From positions 41,654 to 105,653 of the forward strand of contig NZ_JAKHSK010000015.1 in the NCBI RefSeq assembly GCF_023499215.1: a stretch of DNA of 64,000 nt. The letters run 5' to 3'. The translations under genes were made by a program, and so were the position numbers. Shown here in pieces: positions 7,758-15,204 of this stretch. The notes beneath the pieces are model-generated. The model did no database searches, was not told the origin of the DNA, and saw nothing but the letters and a program-made list of their open reading frames with translations. How positions within the stretch are numbered: the stretch's first letter is position 1; the number at the start of each line of letters is the position of its first letter. The stretch is from Zunongwangia pacifica. Its GTDB lineage: Bacteria; Bacteroidota; Bacteroidia; Flavobacteriales; Flavobacteriaceae.

Positions 7758-9725
7758 TTACTTAATTTCTTCGTCATCTAATGTCCATTTTAATGGAACA
7801 TTGGCATTTTTACCAGAAACCCTTATATAACCCTGCATTTCCTGATGAAGTGCCGAGCAGAAATCGGTACAATAAAACGGCCATACACCTTCTCGTTTTG
7901 GTTCCCAGATAATGGTTTTAGTTTGGCCTGGCATAATCAATAGCTCAGATGTATTTGCTCCAATCATGGCAAAGCCGTGCGGAACATCAAAATCCTGTTC
8001 TAAGTTTGTTACATGAAAGTATACTTTATCCCCTACTTTAATACCCTCTAGGTTATCTGGGGAAAAATGGCTTCTTACGGTAGTTAAATAAATATGCACT
8101 TCGTTGCCATCCCTTTCCATCCTGGTTTCAGATTCCTGTTTTGCGGCATATTTGTGTTCGTTTTCATCTAAGCGATAAATTTTTCTGGATTTCGATTTAA
8201 TAATTTCAGCTGGGATACCTGCGGCGTAATGAGGTTCTCCATGAGTTGGAAAATCTAAAAGTAGTTCCATTTTATCCCCAGAAATATCAAATAATTGTGC
8301 AGAATGTTCTAATTCTGGGCCAGTTGGTAAATAGCGATCTTTTGTGATTTTATTTAGAGAAATCATGTATTTACCAAAAGGTTTTCTGGAATTCCCACCG
8401 GGAATCATAAGATGCCCTACACTGTAATAGCTGGGTTGGCGATCTAATACTTCAAAGGTTTTAAGGTTCCATTTTACAACTTCAGAAGAAATAAAAAACG
8501 TAGTATAGGCATTTCCTTTCCCGTCAAACTCGGTATGCAAAGGTCCTAAACCACCCTCTTTAACGGTGCCTGCTAAAGTCGATTCAAAATTAAGGATAGG
8601 AATACCATAAGCATCACCATCAAAATCTTTATTTTCTATAGCTTTTAGCATTTTGGAAAAAGAATGTACGGTAAGATTTGTTGATAGTTTCCCGTTACCT
8701 ACAATATATTCGCCAGAAGGATCTACATCACAACCGTGTGGAGATTTTGGTGTAGGCATAAAAAATACTGCATCTTCTACCTTTCTTGGATCTACACGCA
8801 GCACCTTTTTTTCAATCGTACTGGTTGCGGTTTGCGTATGATGATCGAAAACATTGTGTGCATATTTCGCCTCAATTTCTTCACCACCACCATCTTTTAC
8901 GTATTGCTGAATTTTCTTCCAGTTAATCGCGGCAATAAAATCTTTATCGTTTTGGGAAGCATTTACTTCCTGCATGGTGTGCGCTTCTTCTGTATTATAG
9001 GTAGTAAAGAAAAACCAGCCATGAGAATCGCCACGCCCGGGATGAGAAAGATCATAATTAAAACCAGGCATATCCAATTGAAAATCGATATTCATCCTAC
9101 CTTCATCATTAATAGCAATAAAAGTAAGTGGTCCTTTAAAATTGCCTTTCATTTTATCGATAGCCATATCTTCCTGTGGGTAAGGAATAGAAAAACGGGT
9201 ACCCGCAACGATATACTCCGAATTTTCTGTAACATAAGCAGAAGAGTGATTCCCTGCGCTATGCGGAATTTCAATGATTTCTTCAGTTTCAAAAGTTTCC
9301 AGGCTAATACGGGCTATTCTTGGCGTATTATTTTCATTTATAAAAATCCATCGCCCGTCCAGCTCGCCATTCGTTTGCGAAATATCAGGGTGGTGCGCAT
9401 CTCCCCATGGCACCATACCAAATGAGGTATTTAGCATAGGTGCTGTTTCTTCTGAATAGCCATAACCATTGGTAGGAAATTGCGAAAAAACAGGAATTTC
9501 TTTAAGCATTCTTCCGGAAGGCAAACCATAGACGGTTAAATTACCGCTGTAGCCCCCAGATAAAAATGCATAATATTCATCATGTTCTCCCGGGGCTACA
9601 TAAACACGTTCTGCCGCATTAGAAGTAATAGCGCCAGATTTTTTTGAAGCCGAATCCTGGTTGCCGCAGGATTGTAAAATAAGCCCAATAATACCCAAGA
9701 TCGTGAGTGAAATATATCTTTTCAT
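7758..9725 (-). CDS. nosZ: Nitrous oxide reductase NosZ, clade II (Sec-type, lipoprotein)
   Basis: Terminal denitrification enzyme reducing N2O to N2. The 655-aa precursor starts with a lipoprotein signal (lipobox LQSC near residue 20) and has no twin-arginine motif, the hallmark of clade II/atypical NosZ. The propeller domain carries CuZ-type histidine motifs (DAHHPDISQTNGELDGRW, DHHTQTA, SPHGCDVDPSGEY). The C-terminal cupredoxin domain has the CuA motif CTDFCSALHQEMQGY with Cys-X3-Cys-X3-His-X2-Met. It lies 109 bp downstream of the cytochrome c gene and is followed by a hairpin before the assembly genes. Confidence 0.97.
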   Translation of the reverse strand: MKRYISLTILGIIGLILQSCGNQDSASKKSGAITSNAAERVYVAPGEHDEYYAFLSGGYSGNLTVYGLPSGRMLKEIPVFSQFPTNGYGYSEETAPMLNTSFGMVPWGDAHHPDISQTNGELDGRWIFINENNTPRIARISLETFETEEIIEIPHSAGNHSSAYVTENSEYIVAGTRFSIPYPQEDMAIDKMKGNFKGPLTFIAINDEGRMNIDFQLDMPGFNYDLSHPGRGDSHGWFFFTTYNTEEAHTMQEVNASQNDKDFIAAINWKKIQQYVKDGGGEEIEAKYAHNVFDHHTQTATSTIEKKVLRVDPRKVEDAVFFMPTPKSPHGCDVDPSGEYIVGNGKLSTNLTVHSFSKMLKAIENKDFDGDAYGIPILNFESTLAGTVKEGGLGPLHTEFDGKGNAYTTFFISSEVVKWNLKTFEVLDRQPSYYSVGHLMIPGGNSRKPFGKYMISLNKITKDRYLPTGPELEHSAQLFDISGDKMELLLDFPTHGEPHYAAGIPAEIIKSKSRKIYRLDENEHKYAAKQESETRMERDGNEVHIYLTTVRSHFSPDNLEGIKVGDKVYFHVTNLEQDFDVPHGFAMIGANTSELLIMPGQTKTIIWEPKREGVWPFYCTDFCSALHQEMQGYIRVSGKNANVPLKWTLDDEEIK

Positions 9726-9834
9726 TAGGTTTAATTTTTAAAATAGTTTGATTAGTGAAATAGGTATGTAAATTTTAGCTACTCCATGGAAGTGGCCAAA
9801 CGGGGATTATTATAATTGCTGAAAATGGCTAAAA

Positions 9835-10347
9835 TTAATTAGCTTTATCGTGTTCTCTAAAGTATTCTAAGATTGCTCGTGCTTCCTCTTCATTAAGACC
9901 TTGGTTAGCCATCATTGCCATGTTCGATACTACCATAAGTTGCTTGGCAATAGGATCTTCTTTTATCATTTTTTCAGGGCTAAGAATCATGTTCATAATC
10001 CATTCTGGCGAGCGGCGTTCTGTAACTCCGCCTAAAGATGGACCTACAAATTTCTTATCCATTTTATGGCAAGCGGTACACATTTTACTAAAAACCTCGC
10101 TGCCGGTTTTGGCCATTTCAGTATCGATATTAGAAGAAATAGATACCGATTTTATGGGACCAACTCCCTTGTTGGACATATCGACCTCAACCTTAGCCGA
10201 AGACTTTTTTTCTACTTTTTCGGTCCCGGGTGAACCATAATCGTTAAGACGGATGCCGTCTTCGTCCTTTTTTTTATCTGAATTTCCGCAGCTTGCCAAA
10301 CAAAGTGCTAAAACAACGCCCAACCCAGTTTTTACAATTGATTTCAT
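9835..10347 (-). CDS. Monoheme c-type cytochrome lipoprotein of the nos operon
   Basis: A probable electron donor to NosZ. 170 aa: lipoprotein signal (LASC near residue 20), a charged linker of about 60 residues, then a class I cytochrome c domain with a single heme motif CTACH (about residues 92-96) and a likely axial Met in the MMANQGL region near 147. It is the first gene of the nos operon; the TTATGA-N6-TCATAA palindrome lies 56 bp upstream of its ATG. Cytochrome c genes commonly accompany nosZ in Bacteroidota. The specific electron-transfer role is inferred from position. Confidence 0.88.
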   Translation of the reverse strand: MKSIVKTGLGVVLALCLASCGNSDKKKDEDGIRLNDYGSPGTEKVEKKSSAKVEVDMSNKGVGPIKSVSISSNIDTEMAKTGSEVFSKMCTACHKMDKKFVGPSLGGVTERRSPEWIMNMILSPEKMIKEDPIAKQLMVVSNMAMMANQGLNEEEARAILEYFREHDKAN

Positions 10348-10374
10348 AAATAATCTGTTTTTAAAATCTGATAG

Positions 10375-10420
10375 TAAAACTAAAGGATATGTTAATTTTG
10401 TTTTATGATTTGAGTCATAA
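10375..10420 (-). promoter_or_regulatory. Predicted CRP/FNR-type operator and promoter of the nos operon
   Basis: Palindrome TTATGATTTGAGTCATAA at 10403-10420. On the minus strand a -7-like box TAGTTTTA (TAnnTTTG with one mismatch) follows at 10375-10382 after exactly 20 nt, the same spacing as at ric-norB. The implied start near 10370 puts the palindrome at -41.5. It overlaps the 3' end of the decayed membrane-protein gene upstream. Confidence 0.7.
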
Positions 10421-10668
10421 AGGAATAACAGCTAAATAGAGGCTATAAAACAAAAAAATCAATGCTACGCCTGCACTGACCATCTCCCCCAGCGAAACAG
10501 GTTCTTTAACCAATCCAAGCTGGAGTAAAAATAGGCCAGTAGAACCATCATGCCTATCATTAACAGAAAACTGTCGAAACCTACTTTACTTAATATTACT
10601 AATAACTTCTTCAATGTCCTCTTTCTATACTTTTTGGTTGATCCTAAATTATTTATCAATTCATACAT
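10415..10668 (-). pseudogene. Small membrane-protein gene, frameshifted
   Basis: The first frame gives 67 residues (start at 10668) with one membrane segment, FDSFLLMIGMMVLLAYFY, then leaves frame after WLKNLF. Shifting by one base at the T-run in CTGTTTCGC opens a continuation GEMVSAGVALIFLFYSLYLA ending in IPL and a TGA at 10415-10417, a second membrane segment. The intact protein would be about 84 aa with two segments. I do not recognise the family, and it may itself be the tail of a longer lost transporter. Its 3' end overlaps the nos operator. Confidence 0.5.
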
Positions 10669-10700
10669 TAGAACTAAATCCCAAATTCTTTGCGTATAAT

Positions 10701-10955
10701 TTAAGCTTCTGTACTCAAAGCACTTAACTTCACTCTGGCTACGTTTCTGAACGAAGGTGCCATACCACAGTTGGTACAGGGATAAAGGTTTTCGATATCT
10801 ACAAACTCAAGAACTTTACGCAATGTATCGGCCACTTTTTCGGGGGTTTCGATAGCATTCGTTGCTACATCAATTGTGCCCACCATAACTTTTTTTTCGC
10901 ACACAGTTCAATTAAGTCAATAGGTACGTGTGAGTTATGACATTCCAATGGCACC
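10701..10955 (-). pseudogene. MetE-like (cobalamin-independent methionine synthase family) C-terminal fragment
   Basis: The minus strand encodes EKKVMVGTIDVATNAIETPE and NLYPCTNCGMAP, matching the C-terminal half of MetE-like/UroD-fold methyltransferases, where the final Cys is a zinc ligand. A further stretch LECHNSHVPIDLIELCA is readable immediately upstream in another frame (10900-10951), so the gene carries a frameshift at the homopolymer at 10890-10897. The N-terminal three quarters are missing: the sequence runs straight into the truncated Lrp-like gene on the other strand near 10950. It is a deletion remnant and not a working enzyme. Confidence 0.7.
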
Positions 10956-11266
10956 GCATCAAACGCTTGGAAAGGGAAGGAATAATCAAAAAATACGTGG
11001 CATTGGTGGAAGCAGAAAAAGTTGAAAAAGGACTTATCTTTTTCTGCGATATTACTCTAAAAGAGCATACTAAAGAAATAGACCATCAATTTGTTATAGA
11101 TATCACGGCTTCCAAGTATGTCTGTGAGTGTTATAATATTTCAGGGGAATATAATTTTAGATTAAAGGTGATGGTAAAGGATATAAAACATTATCAAGAT
11201 TTTGTATTCAATGATTTAGGTTCAATTAAAACATTGGAAATGCCCAAAATACATTTGAGGGTGTAA
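10937..11266 (+). pseudogene. Lrp/AsnC-family regulator, N-terminally truncated
   Basis: Encodes the end of the recognition helix (HRIKRLEREGIIKKYVALV) and a full ligand-binding RAM domain ending in MPKIHLRV. Lrp/AsnC proteins are about 150 aa and start with a complete helix-turn-helix; the first 40 or so residues are missing here. The apparent ATG at 10937 lies in sequence that also reads as MetE on the other strand, so the true coding begins only near 10950. Without the first HTH helices it should not bind DNA normally. The adjoining MetE fragment suggests one deletion removed the start of both divergent genes. Confidence 0.7.
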
Positions 11267-11473
11267 AACACGCCTGTGCTGTGCCACTTTAAATTGTAAT
11301 ACCATTCACGAATCAGCTATTAGATCTTGTTTTACGTAAAGAGCATAATTAAACACTTCAAATATGAGGTTTCTTATACTGTATCATCTTTGTCTATTGT
11401 ATTGAATGGTTTCATTGTAGTTTGCTACAATCGTATAATTTTATAGTTTCCAATCATTGATGTTGAATTTTAT

Positions 11474-12115
11474 TCAGTCAAAACAGCAATCTTTGTCACT
11501 TTTTGCTTTTTCAAAACATTCCCGACCTTCTTTAAAAACAAAATAGGAAAGACCGAGTGTTCTTTTACTGTAAATGTATGGAATCTCGAACAACTCATAA
11601 ATACCTCTGCTTACAAAAAGGATTATGGAAATGTATACACAGATCACGATACAATTCGTATCAACCAAAATCGGTGCAAAATTAAGTTGTCTTTCATTCA
11701 ACGCTTCTTTTCCACATCCCCAAAATCCACATCATTAGGATTGAAATTATTGAAACAACTACACCCCAGAATATTGTGAATGGTTTATGCCTTGTCCAAA
11801 TATTGTAAATCCTGGTAATGACAAGCCAAAAAACCAAAATATAAAACGCAATTCCCATAATTCTTAATGCTGTTCGTTCGAAATTATCTAGTTTGCTATG
11901 GGAATAATTCTGAATTCTTACGTGCATATGGGCTATTCCAAATCCTAAAATAATCTCGATAAAACTATCGGATCCGAAACCAAAAGTGCAAGGCTTTCAT
12001 CTTCAAATCCCAGATATGTCGAAATTAAATCTTCTGCAACATTATAAACTATCGTAAACAGGGCCAGGCCAAAAGCTATTTTGTATAAGGTTTTGTTGTT
12101 CATCATATTAGTCAT
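11474..12115 (-). pseudogene. Cation transporter (CDF-like) gene with two frameshifts
   Basis: A start at 12115 (MTNMMNNKTLYKIAFGLALF) leads through a membrane segment to a frame change near 11981-11985, after which FGSDSFIEIILGFGIAHMHV continues in a second frame to 11694. Another one-base change near 11700-11715 leads into the third part, NFAPILVDTNCIVICVYISI, ending in a cysteine-rich tail (KDCCFD). Joined, the product is about 214 aa with five or six membrane segments. The motif pattern (SDSFIEI, RTALRI, CVYISI) resembles small Bacteroidota cation-diffusion-facilitator-like transporters. The gene is broken unless the shifts are sequencing errors. Family assignment is from recalled motifs. 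Confidence 0.65.
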
Positions 12116-12320
12116 CTTCACAGTATTCTCTTTAATAATTACTCCGTGAATGAGTTCATAAAGTAGACAGAAATGCCACTAAAAGGATACAAAAACTTTG
12201 GTTCGAATACCATGAGCTCATCCTTTTGAAAAGTTCGAACCATACTAAAAAAAGTAATAAATAGGAATTTTGAGATAAAAATTGAAGAATTTACTAACGA
12301 AAGAGAAGGTTTTAAAAAAA

Positions 12321-12341
12321 AGGGATGCTAAAATAGCATCC
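12321..12341 (-). terminator. Intrinsic terminator following a tRNA 3'-end remnant
   Basis: Perfect 9-bp stem GGGATGCTA / TAGCATCCC with a 3-nt loop. On the minus strand it is followed by eight T; on the plus strand by five T. It directly follows the tRNA-like remnant at 12347-12376 in the minus direction, as a terminator follows a tRNA gene. Confidence 0.75.
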
Positions 12342-12346
12342 CTTTT

Positions 12347-12376
12347 TGTGACCCCGGCAGGATTCACCGATGTCAC
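12347..12376 (-). other. tRNA 3'-end remnant, possible attachment site
   Basis: On the minus strand this reads GTGAATCCTGCCGGGGTCAC near its end: half of a T-loop, a CCTGC T-stem strand and an acceptor 3' strand, just before a strong terminator. No anticodon or D arm is visible upstream, so it is not a tRNA gene. A duplicated tRNA 3' end is the usual scar of an element integrated into a tRNA gene. Confidence 0.45.
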
Positions 12377-12579
12377 AAAAAGCCTGTAAATGCTAAAGAT
12401 TTTTTTCTATGTTGACGATTTGTGAACCACAAATTTGTGCTTTTTTGTTTCGTCTTGATAAAGATAATAATATTCTAATTAATCTGAAATTAAGTTTTTT
12501 ATCCTTAACATTTCCTCTTTTTGATTAAATATATGGTATCGTGAAAACAATTACTTGTCCTAAATAATTCTATTTGTGC

Positions 12580-12718
12580 TTTTGCATTCCCTTTTTTGAG
12601 CCAAACATATCCTGTAGATTCAGAATCGAATCAAGGATTTATAAATAGGTTATAACCGGCTTTATGCAATCCGTCGATTCTGAGTCTATTTCTTTGGCAA
12701 GAAAAAAGGGAATGCAAA
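12580..12718. repeat. Long interrupted inverted repeat (MITE-like or structured RNA)
   Basis: Outer arms at 12582-12605 and 12693-12717 (TTTGCATTCCCTTTTTT...GCCAAA against its complement, with a short mismatch) and inner arms at 12616-12629 and 12674-12687 (AGATTCAGAATCGA, 13 of 14 paired) form one large foldback of about 137 nt with a 44-nt central loop. No ORF crosses it. It could be a palindromic miniature transposable element or the template of a structured RNA. Confidence 0.6.
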
Positions 12719-13246
12719 CTAAAAAGTGTAACGAAAAGATTTTTTGAAGTTTCCAGGCGGATGCAAATCGAACCAGTGAGGTTTGGGTCCAAGATATTCA
12801 AGCGCACCTCTTTTGCAGAATTGAGGTTTACCGAAACGAGGCAAATGTGGTAAGCGTATTTATTGTCAAGTAATCCATTTTTTACTAAAAAACCAACGCT
12901 TTTACTGTGCTTAAATCAATTTTTAGTAAAATGAGCTAAAATTTTGAACTCAGGTAATTTACTTAGTCCATCTTATCAACCCAATTGAAATTATATAATC
13001 GTCATTTTTGCATGAAAAATTTGCCTGTTTATAAGGATTCCGAAGTTTTTTCACGCAAAAATTAGATAAAATTCAATAGATAAAAAAATACAAGTAGCTT
13101 AAAATGAATGGATTATATTAGACGTAACATGCGCAGCGTGTTACCCTCTTGCTATTCCCTTAGTTTAGCTTTGTTATTTGTTTAGGGATTATTATTGGTT
13201 TAGATAACTTATCAACTAAGGCTCTTTTCTTTAAGTAATTCCCCAT
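12719..13246. other. Intergenic stretch without a recognised gene
   Basis: AT-rich sequence between the inverted repeat and the IS110-associated RNA modules. I see no coding region. The only local structure noted is a small hairpin at 13124-13144 with GTAACA/TGTTAC arms. The left boundary of the IS110 element probably lies here or a little downstream, but I cannot define it. Confidence 0.4.
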
Positions 13247-13403
13247 AATAATAAATAACGATCTAGCCGATAAAGGTGCTTTATACGCACTCCAAAGTTC
13301 GAGGCTTATTTATTAAAAATCCTTTATCGGTTTTCTCTGAACAGTATCAAATGGAAATCCAGGTTAAAGACCTAATTATTGGGGTTCGATAGGCATTCAG
13401 GTT
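13247..13403 (+). ncRNA. IS110-associated structured module, copy 1 (bridge-RNA-like)
   Basis: A non-coding stretch upstream of the IS110 transposase with a perfect 10-bp stem CCGATAAAGG (13267-13276) / CCTTTATCGG (13321-13330) enclosing about 44 nt, followed by a small AGGT/ACCT hairpin (about 13362-13372). A diverged second copy lies 230 bp downstream. IS110 transposases work with a structured bridge RNA encoded in the non-coding end of the element; this position and fold fit that role. No transcript evidence is available. Confidence 0.55.
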
Positions 13404-13476
13404 AAACTCTTTACATTTCAACACTCTTGTTATACAATAAATTATAGTTATTCTCTTAGAGATAAAGATCTTTGTG

Positions 13477-13639
13477 ATAGTGAATAACAATCAACCGGTT
13501 AAGGCGCTTGAATTGCTCTTCAAAGTTTTCAGACTTAGAACTATTGATTACATCCTTTCTCGGTTATTATCTGAAATAGCATCAGATGGAAATTCAGGAT
13601 TTTAGGCCTATTAACAGGGATTAGATAAGCGTTCAGATT
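13477..13639 (+). ncRNA. IS110-associated structured module, copy 2 (bridge-RNA-like)
   Basis: Same layout as copy 1: stem AACCGGTTAAGG (13493-13504) / CCTTTCTCGGTT (13554-13565), then conserved blocks (ATCAGATGGAAATTCAGG; AGATAAGCGTTCAGATT) matching copy 1 with scattered substitutions. The stem pairs at 10 of 12 positions including one G-U although the primary sequence differs from copy 1, which supports RNA structure. It ends 45 bp before the transposase ATG, so this copy is the likelier functional guide. Confidence 0.6.
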
Positions 13640-13683
13640 GTTGATTGTATTTCTTATTAATTGTTCATTTTAATTTTTTAATC

Positions 13684-14682
13684 ATGGTCCATTCTAATTT
13701 TATTTACTTTGTCGGTATCGACATTTCTAAAAGTACTTTTGATGTTGCAATTATTGATCAGCATCAATCGCCCACCTCCTTTAAATTTCAAAATACAGGC
13801 AAAGGGGTGAATGCTTTTCTTCGGTTATTAAAGAATAAAAAGTATCCTTTACAAGATACTCTTATCTGTATGGAACATACCGGAGTGTATGGGCGGATCA
13901 TTATAGCTAAATTGGCAGAAAAACAAGCTAATTTCTGTGTAGAGATGTCTTTGAGGATTGCTAAAAGCATCGGTATACAACGGGGTAAAAATGATAAGGT
14001 TGATGCTATACGAATAGCTAAGTATGCTGAAAAAAACAGTAATGAATTAGAGTTGTACACACCAATTCCTTTGGTATTGGAGAAGGTAAAACTATTGATT
14101 AAGATCCGTGAAAAATTGGTGCAATTTAAAGCTGATTTACAAAAGCATCCTAATGAAATGAAGGCTTTTGATCCAGAGCTGGGTAAACTCGCTGAGAAAA
14201 ACATTAAAAAAACAATCAAATGTTTTACTAATGAAATTAAACGGATTGAGGAGGAATTAAAAGAGCTTATCCTTTCTGATAACCAGCTCAATAGTACCAT
14301 AGGCTTGGTAACCTCGGTGACTGGAATAGGCACTATTACAGCTTTATATTTTACCATTTTTACAAATTTCTTTACTCGTTATACCAATCCGAAACAATTG
14401 GCTTGTTATTGTGGTGTTGTACCCTTTGAACATACTTCTGGATCAAGTGTTCACAAGCAATCCAAAACACATCCTATTGCTAACCAAACCCTCAAAAAAC
14501 AACTACATATGTGCGCCCTTGCTGCTGTGCGGCACGATCCTGACCTAAAGGTCTATTACCACCGAAAAGCAGAAGAAGGAAAAAACAAAATGCTTGTTCT
14601 AAACAATGTTAGAAATAAACTAGTGCTACGTATATGTGCTGTTGTAAAAAGACAAAAACCTTATAAAAAGCAGGTAGCCTAA
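13684..14682 (+). CDS. IS110-family transposase
   Basis: DEDD-type transposase/recombinase, 332 aa from the ATG at 13684. An N-terminal RuvC-like domain shows FVGIDISK (Asp), ICMEHTG (Glu) and GKNDKVDA (Asp-X2-Asp). The C-terminal Transposase_20 domain has the CGVVPFEHTSGSS block with candidate catalytic serines, then HPIANQTLKKQLHMCALAA. The protein could be read from a TTG at 13645, but that adds a weak leader. The frame is intact and the length is normal, so the element may be active. IS110 elements lack inverted repeats and usually make no target duplication, so I do not give ends. Confidence 0.92.
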   Translation: MVHSNFIYFVGIDISKSTFDVAIIDQHQSPTSFKFQNTGKGVNAFLRLLKNKKYPLQDTLICMEHTGVYGRIIIAKLAEKQANFCVEMSLRIAKSIGIQRGKNDKVDAIRIAKYAEKNSNELELYTPIPLVLEKVKLLIKIREKLVQFKADLQKHPNEMKAFDPELGKLAEKNIKKTIKCFTNEIKRIEEELKELILSDNQLNSTIGLVTSVTGIGTITALYFTIFTNFFTRYTNPKQLACYCGVVPFEHTSGSSVHKQSKTHPIANQTLKKQLHMCALAAVRHDPDLKVYYHRKAEEGKNKMLVLNNVRNKLVLRICAVVKRQKPYKKQVA

Positions 14683-14961
14683 ACTTACTTTTTGTGCCAT
14701 ATGATATTTATCCATTTTTATTTGGTTTTAACATGGAAATCCATTCATTCATTATTTTTAATTAAAATCAAATTTTTATTGATCAATATCTGGTGTATCT
14801 GCACTTCTTTATCAATTGAGAATGCATTTCTTAGAAAATTTTATCAAAACTATTAGGATCAAAATTCTAAAAAATGAGCAAAATCAATTTTATCGAATTG
14901 CTTCAATTTTGCTATAATGAATTGTAATTTTAAAACTAAAAAAAAGATTTACTTTTAAGCA

Positions 14962-15060
14962 TTGTTAAAGCGAGACCAATCCGATAACCAAATTTTCTGA
15001 ATCTCTTCACAGTATTTTAAGTACACAAAGTTTAAAAATGGTCATACCCTCTGAAGTTAT
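14962..15060 (+). repeat. Imperfect direct repeat A flanking the PUL
   Basis: TTGTTAAAGCGAGACCAATC and the bases after it match 36053-36153 in the same orientation: 21 of the first 22 bases are identical and lower similarity continues for about 100 bp, including AAATGGTCATACCCTCTG against AAACGGTCGTTCCCTCCG. On the minus strand the copy at 36 kb reads as a short ORF tail, while this copy is broken. The rest of 14683-15204 shows no gene. Confidence 0.6.
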
Positions 15061-15204
15061 TCAACATACTTCATATAAATGTGATTATAATTAAAGTCAA
15101 GGTTAGTTAATTTATCTGCACGAAACATTTTTCAAAATTATTGCTATAAATTTCAAAATTCTAATAACGCTAATATTATTAATTCTCCAGATAATATAAT
15201 CTAA

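Noticed and set aside
8736..9425. 229-codon plus-strand ORF inside nosZ
   Set aside because: Antisense shadow of a secure nosZ gene; low-complexity, no start context or family.
12347..12376. Complete tRNA gene
   Set aside because: Only the 3' third can be seen; no anticodon or D arm upstream.
13788..14357. 189-codon minus-strand ORF inside the IS110 gene
   Set aside because: Mirror of the transposase; no homology-like pattern and no promoter.
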